The notes under the pieces were generated by a model that ran no database searches, had not been told where the DNA came from, and saw only the letters and a program-made list of their open reading frames with translations. Positions 60,641 to 64,000 of a DNA stretch of 64,000 nucleotides are shown one piece after another. Each line of letters begins with the position of its first letter. Within the stretch, counting starts at the first letter, position 1. This DNA comes from RYN-133 sp036497285. GTDB lineage: Bacteria > Actinomycetota > Actinomycetes > Mycobacteriales > Jatrophihabitantaceae. Location: assembly GCA_036497285.1 (NCBI GenBank), contig DASXJR010000027.1, positions 34,220 to 98,219 on the forward strand, written 5' to 3'. A program made the translations under genes and the position numbers.

Positions 60641-60703
60641 CCAGGCTTGGCCCGGTAGCAGGGCGACACGCCGTCGCGGACCCTGCTGGAGGGCCAAGCC
60701 TGG
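60641..60703. terminator. long inverted repeat between convergent genes
   Basis: Left arm CCAGGCTTGGCCCGGTAGCAGGG (60641-60663, 23 bases) pairs with 60681-60703, 20 of 23 matching, around 17 bases. It lies in the 100-base gap between the AsnC regulator and the convergent methyltransferase gene. It can be a bidirectional terminator. Confidence 0.7.
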
Positions 60704-60720
60704 GAGACGTTGAACCACGG

Positions 60721-61620
60721 TCATCCCAGCCGGGCGGCGAGAGCGTACAGCGACTCGAACGAGCGCCGTCCGGCGGTGGCGTACCGCGGGGTGAGCGCAC
60801 CCGCGTCAGCCAGGTCGGACACCTCGAACCCGTGCCCGGCGAGCAGTGCGCCCACCGCGGACGGCGCGACGCCGAAGGTGACCGGCTCGCCGATCAGCGC
60901 GATCGCCCGAGCGCCGAGTCGCCGCAGCGGGGCGAACGGCCCCGGCCCACCACTCCCGTCCCACAGGTCCATGGCGAGCACAGAGCCCGCGGCGCACAGC
61001 GAACGCAGCGCCGCCAGCGTCGCGTCGACGGCAGCAGAGTCCAGGTACGGTGCCACGCCCTCCCAGACCACGAATGTCTTTGCCCCGAAGCCGAATCCGG
61101 CCGCGCGGAGCACGTCGAGCAGCCCCTGCCGACGGAAGTCGATCTCGACACGCACCACTGCCGCGCCACCGAACTCGCCCGGATGCCCGGCGACGATCGC
61201 GGCCTTGCGCTGCGACAGCGGGGGTAGGTCGACCTCGAAGGTGGGACGTCCGTCGAGTTCGTGCGCGAACCGGTAGGCCCGGCTGTCGTATCCGGCGCCG
61301 AGCACGAGAACCTGCTCCAGACCGGCCAGTGCCAACAGCTGCTCGTCGATGAACCGGTGCCGGCACAGCACGTAGGTGGACAGGCCGCCGAGGTCGTGCC
61401 GAGCGGCAAGGTCCCGCAGCGGCGTCGCCGCTGCCAGCGGCGCCAGCAGAGACCGCGACGCCGTGGTCAAGAACAACGGTGCGAACCGATCCGAGACGAT
61501 CCGCTGCGCGGGTGCGCGGTGCAGCTCGAGCGCGCGGTACAGCGTCACCGCCTGCGCCGTGGCGCTCGGCCGCGACGAGTCGTGCAGGTCGTGCGGCCGC
61601 AGCCGCCGCAGCGTCGTCAT
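60721..61620 (-). CDS. SAM-dependent methyltransferase, LCM (leucine carboxyl methyltransferase-like) family
   Basis: Encodes 299 residues. The SAM loop is V-L-V-L-G-A-G-Y-D-S-R-A-Y-R-F, typical of the LCM/PPM-like group (PF04072), and E-V-D-L-P follows. R-H-R-F-I-D-E-Q and V-V-W-E-G-V-A-P-Y-L also match. Actinobacterial members methylate small molecules, often polyketides. It ends the MMPL-TetR-methyltransferase run, starting 4 bases after the TetR stop. Confidence 0.87.
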   Translation of the reverse strand: MTTLRRLRPHDLHDSSRPSATAQAVTLYRALELHRAPAQRIVSDRFAPLFLTTASRSLLAPLAAATPLRDLAARHDLGGLSTYVLCRHRFIDEQLLALAGLEQVLVLGAGYDSRAYRFAHELDGRPTFEVDLPPLSQRKAAIVAGHPGEFGGAAVVRVEIDFRRQGLLDVLRAAGFGFGAKTFVVWEGVAPYLDSAAVDATLAALRSLCAAGSVLAMDLWDGSGGPGPFAPLRRLGARAIALIGEPVTFGVAPSAVGALLAGHGFEVSDLADAGALTPRYATAGRRSFESLYALAARLG

Positions 61621-61624
61621 GCCG

Positions 61625-62299
61625 TCATTTGCGCTGTTGGGCGAGCCACGCTTCCAGTCTGTCCGGCTCGGTGCGGTCGGGGAACAGCGATACCACCGCA
61701 TGCCCCAGCGCCGCCGCGCACAGCACACGGTCGGCGAACTCGTCGAGCTCGCCCCACGGCAGGTAGGGCTTGGCGATCACCAGCGAAGCCACCCCGTGCG
61801 CGGCCGTCCACAGATCGAACGTGATCGGCAGCGGGTCGTCGGCCACGAAGATGCCGGCCTCGATGCACTCGACCACGGTGGCGTTGAAGTGCTCGAACGC
61901 GGACGAGCGCAGCACATCGTCGACCTCGACGTTCGGCTTGGGGCACGGATCCATCGCCGCGAGGCGGTAGTGCTCGGGATGTGTGACGGCGAAGCGGACG
62001 TACGCGAGCCCGAACGCCCGCAGTCGCGCCATCGGCGTGGTGGCCGCCGCAGCCTCGGCGAGCATGGCGTCGTCGAGTTCGCGGAAGGTGTCCGCGACGA
62101 CGGCGCCGAGCAGGTCGTTCTTGTCGGTGAAGTGCAGGTAGATCGACGGCGAGGTGACACCGACCGCGTCGGCTACCGCGCGGATCGACACCTCGTGCGA
62201 GTTCGCCGAGTCGGCCAGCAGCTTCTTCGTGGCGACGATGATGTCCGCGCGCAGCTGCTCGCCGGAGCCGCGTGAGGCGCGTCTGCGCTTTGCCGTCAC
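61625..62299 (-). CDS. TetR-family transcriptional regulator
   Basis: Encodes 224 residues from GTG 62299. The N-terminal HTH reads V-S-I-R-A-V-A-D-A-V-G-V-T-S-P-S-I-Y-L-H-F, and the C-terminal region is the ligand-binding TetR_C type with P-E-H-Y-R-L-A. It lies downstream of the MMPL gene (GTGA overlap), so it probably represses this operon. Its ligand is unknown. Confidence 0.92.
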   Translation of the reverse strand: MTAKRRRASRGSGEQLRADIIVATKKLLADSANSHEVSIRAVADAVGVTSPSIYLHFTDKNDLLGAVVADTFRELDDAMLAEAAAATTPMARLRAFGLAYVRFAVTHPEHYRLAAMDPCPKPNVEVDDVLRSSAFEHFNATVVECIEAGIFVADDPLPITFDLWTAAHGVASLVIAKPYLPWGELDEFADRVLCAAALGHAVVSLFPDRTEPDRLEAWLAQQRK

Positions 62300-64000
62300 A
62301 CCGGCACCGGCTCGCGTTCGATCGGTGTGGACGGGCCTTCGTGCAGGCCGATCCGGCCGTGCAGCGTGGCAAGCGGCTTCGGGGCCCACCAGTTCCAGCG
62401 CCCGGCCAGCCGCATGAAGGCCGGGACGAGGATCCCGCGCACAACCGTCGCATCCATTACAACTGCCAAGGTAAGCCCGGCACCGAAGAGCATCATGAAA
62501 GACACCTTCGATCCGGCCATCGCGGCGAACACGATCGCCATGAGCAGCGCGGCGGCGGTGACGATGCGCCCCGTCCGTCCCAGACCGATGGCGACGGACT
62601 CGGTGTTGGCCGCGGCCGTCCGGTCGGAGGCGAGCCACGCCTCGCGAATGCGGGACAGCAGGAACACCTCGTAGTCCATCGACAGGCCGAAGGCGAGGCA
62701 GAACATGAGCGGCGGCATCGTCGGGACGAGGTAGCCGGTCGTGGTCAGGTCATTGAACAGCGAGCCGAAGTGCCCCTCTTGGAAGACGAACACCATCGCA
62801 CCGAACGTCGCGGACAACGACAGCGTGTTCAGCACCAGCGCCTTCAACGGCAGCACCACACTGCCGGTGAACAGGAACAGCACGATGAAGGTGGCAAGCG
62901 CGATCAGCACGAGCGCATAAGGCAATGCGGCACCGAGCGCGGCCAGGCTGTCGTGGTTGACCGCGGTTTGCCCGCCGATCTCGACCGGCCAGGGTTGCGG
63001 CACGTGCTTGACGCCGGCCAACACCGACTTCGCGGCGTCGGACTGCGGGTCGACGGTGGTGTGCACGCTGAGGTAGGCCGCGTTGCCGGCGCGCATGTCC
63101 GGGTTGCCGGGCGCGACGGATTTGTCGTCGGCGTACGTCCCGGTGGGCGCGGACACCGCCGTCACGCCGGACACCGTCGACAGCTGCCGGGCGTAGGCGG
63201 TGACGGCGGAGGGACTGTCGGACGTGTCGGGCGCGACCACCAGGATCGACGCCTCGTTCGCGCTGAACTTGGTGCGGAGGTCGTCGCCGACCTGGTGCGA
63301 GCTGGCCGAGTGCGGCAGCACCCGGTCGTCCGGGTAGCCGAACGACGCGTGCAGGAACGGCAGACCGAGCGCGACGAGCACGGCGGTGACGATCAGGCCG
63401 ACCGGCAGGGCGCGGCGCATGACCCGCTTCGCGAAGCGGTACCAGAAGCTCTGCTCGACGGTCTTCGGTGCCGGGGTCGGGCGGTGCAGCACGCGGCGTG
63501 CGAGCACCCGCAGATCCCAGGCGTCGACGCGCTTGCCGAGCAGGGTGAGCATGGCCGGCAGCAGGACGAGGGCGGCGGCGGTGGCCAGCGCGACGACCGC
63601 TATGCCGGCGTAGGCGAACGAGCGCAGGAAGAACACCGGGAAAACCATCAGGGCGGCGAGCGAGAGCCCGACCGTTAGCGCCGAGAACAGCACCGTACGT
63701 CCGGCGGTTTGCATGGTGCGGCGCACCGCGTCGTCGGGTGGTGCGCCGTTGGAGATTTCCTCGCGGTAGCGGCTGACGATGAACAGGCTGTAGTCGATCG
63801 CGAGCGCGAGCCCCATCGCCGTCGTCATGTTGAGGGCGTAGATGGAGACGTCGGTGAGCCGGACGAGCCCACGCAGCATCGCCATCGTGCCGACGATGGA
63901 GGAGATGCCGACGACGAGCGGGAGCAGCGCGGCGATGAAGCTGCCGAAGATCCAGATCAGCACGATCACCGTGATCGGTATGGCGATCGCTTCGGACTTG
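62296..64000 (-). CDS. MMPL/RND-family transporter, C-terminal part (cut by window edge)
   Basis: The frame is open to the window end, giving about 567 residues; the N-terminal part lies beyond. Visible membrane helices come in two clusters, with a large outer domain between (about residues 200-390 of the fragment). The D-Y-S-L-F and D-Y-E-V-F-L motifs match the MMPL pattern in TM helices that carry protons. MMPL proteins export lipids, siderophores or drugs. TetR and a methyltransferase follow in the same operon, so the methylated small molecule may be the cargo; this is inference. Confidence 0.9.
   Translation of the reverse strand, partial: KSEAIAIPITVIVLIWIFGSFIAALLPLVVGISSIVGTMAMLRGLVRLTDVSIYALNMTTAMGLALAIDYSLFIVSRYREEISNGAPPDDAVRRTMQTAGRTVLFSALTVGLSLAALMVFPVFFLRSFAYAGIAVVALATAAALVLLPAMLTLLGKRVDAWDLRVLARRVLHRPTPAPKTVEQSFWYRFAKRVMRRALPVGLIVTAVLVALGLPFLHASFGYPDDRVLPHSASSHQVGDDLRTKFSANEASILVVAPDTSDSPSAVTAYARQLSTVSGVTAVSAPTGTYADDKSVAPGNPDMRAGNAAYLSVHTTVDPQSDAAKSVLAGVKHVPQPWPVEIGGQTAVNHDSLAALGAALPYALVLIALATFIVLFLFTGSVVLPLKALVLNTLSLSATFGAMVFVFQEGHFGSLFNDLTTTGYLVPTMPPLMFCLAFGLSMDYEVFLLSRIREAWLASDRTAAANTESVAIGLGRTGRIVTAAALLMAIVFAAMAGSKVSFMMLFGAGLTLAVVMDATVVRGILVPAFMRLAGRWNWWAPKPLATLHGRIGLHEGPSTPIEREPVPV

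Noticed and set aside
1..64000. CRISPR arrays, phage or insertion-sequence genes
   Set aside because: No regularly spaced direct repeats, transposase, integrase or phage motif was seen; the palindromes are single elements.

Overview
The window is a dense, very GC-rich stretch (strong G/C preference at third codon positions, about 75 protein genes plus one tRNA) from an actinobacterium. The evidence is lineage-specific genes: mshA (mycothiol synthesis), a mycothiol-dependent isomerase-type protein, senX3-regX3, a BldC-like small DNA-binding protein, the 32-residue ribosomal protein bS22, a Rex/HemA/HemC/HemD/HemB run, and actinobacterial cytochrome c maturation genes. From memory, 17500-51600 follows the order of the Mycobacterium tuberculosis Rv0482-Rv0529 region (murB, SDR, mshA, YbjN, gpm, senX3, regX3, Rv0495c-type protein, ppx, proC, HTH, bS22, serB1, glutaredoxin, hemA-C-D-B, hemL, phosphatase, TlpA, ccdA, resB, ccsA), but no mycolate genes are visible. 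A UbiD/UbiA/UbiX/AsnC group suggests futalosine-type menaquinone synthesis. An actinomycete outside the Mycobacteriales, such as a Frankiales/Jatrophihabitans-like lineage, would fit; this is inference.

Layout. 1-397: start of a YeiH-type membrane protein, cut by the window edge. 515-2768: small acidic protein, catalase and an SRPBCC protein. 2826-6595: minus-strand operon of acyl-CoA-dehydrogenase-like protein, PIG-L deacetylase/methyltransferase fusion, glycosyltransferase and HAD phosphatase. 6683-6755: tRNA-Lys(TTT). 6946-9077: YrhK-like membrane protein, a permease and a divergent copper-type csoR with two operator-like palindromes. 9216-15656: an unusual cluster of GTP cyclohydrolase II, RibD-type reductase, degenerate 6-pyruvoyl-tetrahydropterin-synthase-like protein, MDR dehydrogenase, GT4 glycosyltransferase, LPG-synthase-type membrane protein and a divergent CDP-alcohol phosphotransferase, with an intradiol dioxygenase at the end. 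15803-17517: acetyltransferase, 74-residue unknown protein, methyltransferase. 17542-30309: murB to bS22. 30401-35691: DUF4190 protein, secreted lipase, SerB-like phosphatase, DUF5667 protein with its BldN-like ECF sigma factor, glutaredoxin. 35865-41480: rex and heme genes. 41492-47586: membrane/GNAT fusion, DUF389, SDR, OsmC, hemL, isomerase-type protein, phosphatase. 47651-51556: cytochrome c maturation. 51704-57107: two glycosyltransferases and a two-component system. 57139-60620: UbiD, UbiA, UbiX, AsnC regulator. 60721-64000: methyltransferase, TetR, and an MMPL transporter cut by the window edge.

The genes are tightly packed with many 1-8 base overlaps (ATGA/GTGA junctions), so most runs are probably polycistronic. 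Two families of short palindromic repeats sit mostly in intergenic gaps. Family A has TTTTGGCGG arms (three copies, each directly downstream of a gene). Family B has four GAGTGGCGCG boxes (three copies); one copy lies in frame inside the N-terminal coding region of the GT39-type glycosyltransferase. The most interesting biology is the 10057-15656 cluster, which combines the first pterin/flavin-type steps with lipid and sugar enzymes while no RibE, RibH or deaminase is seen, and the 3571-6595 operon.
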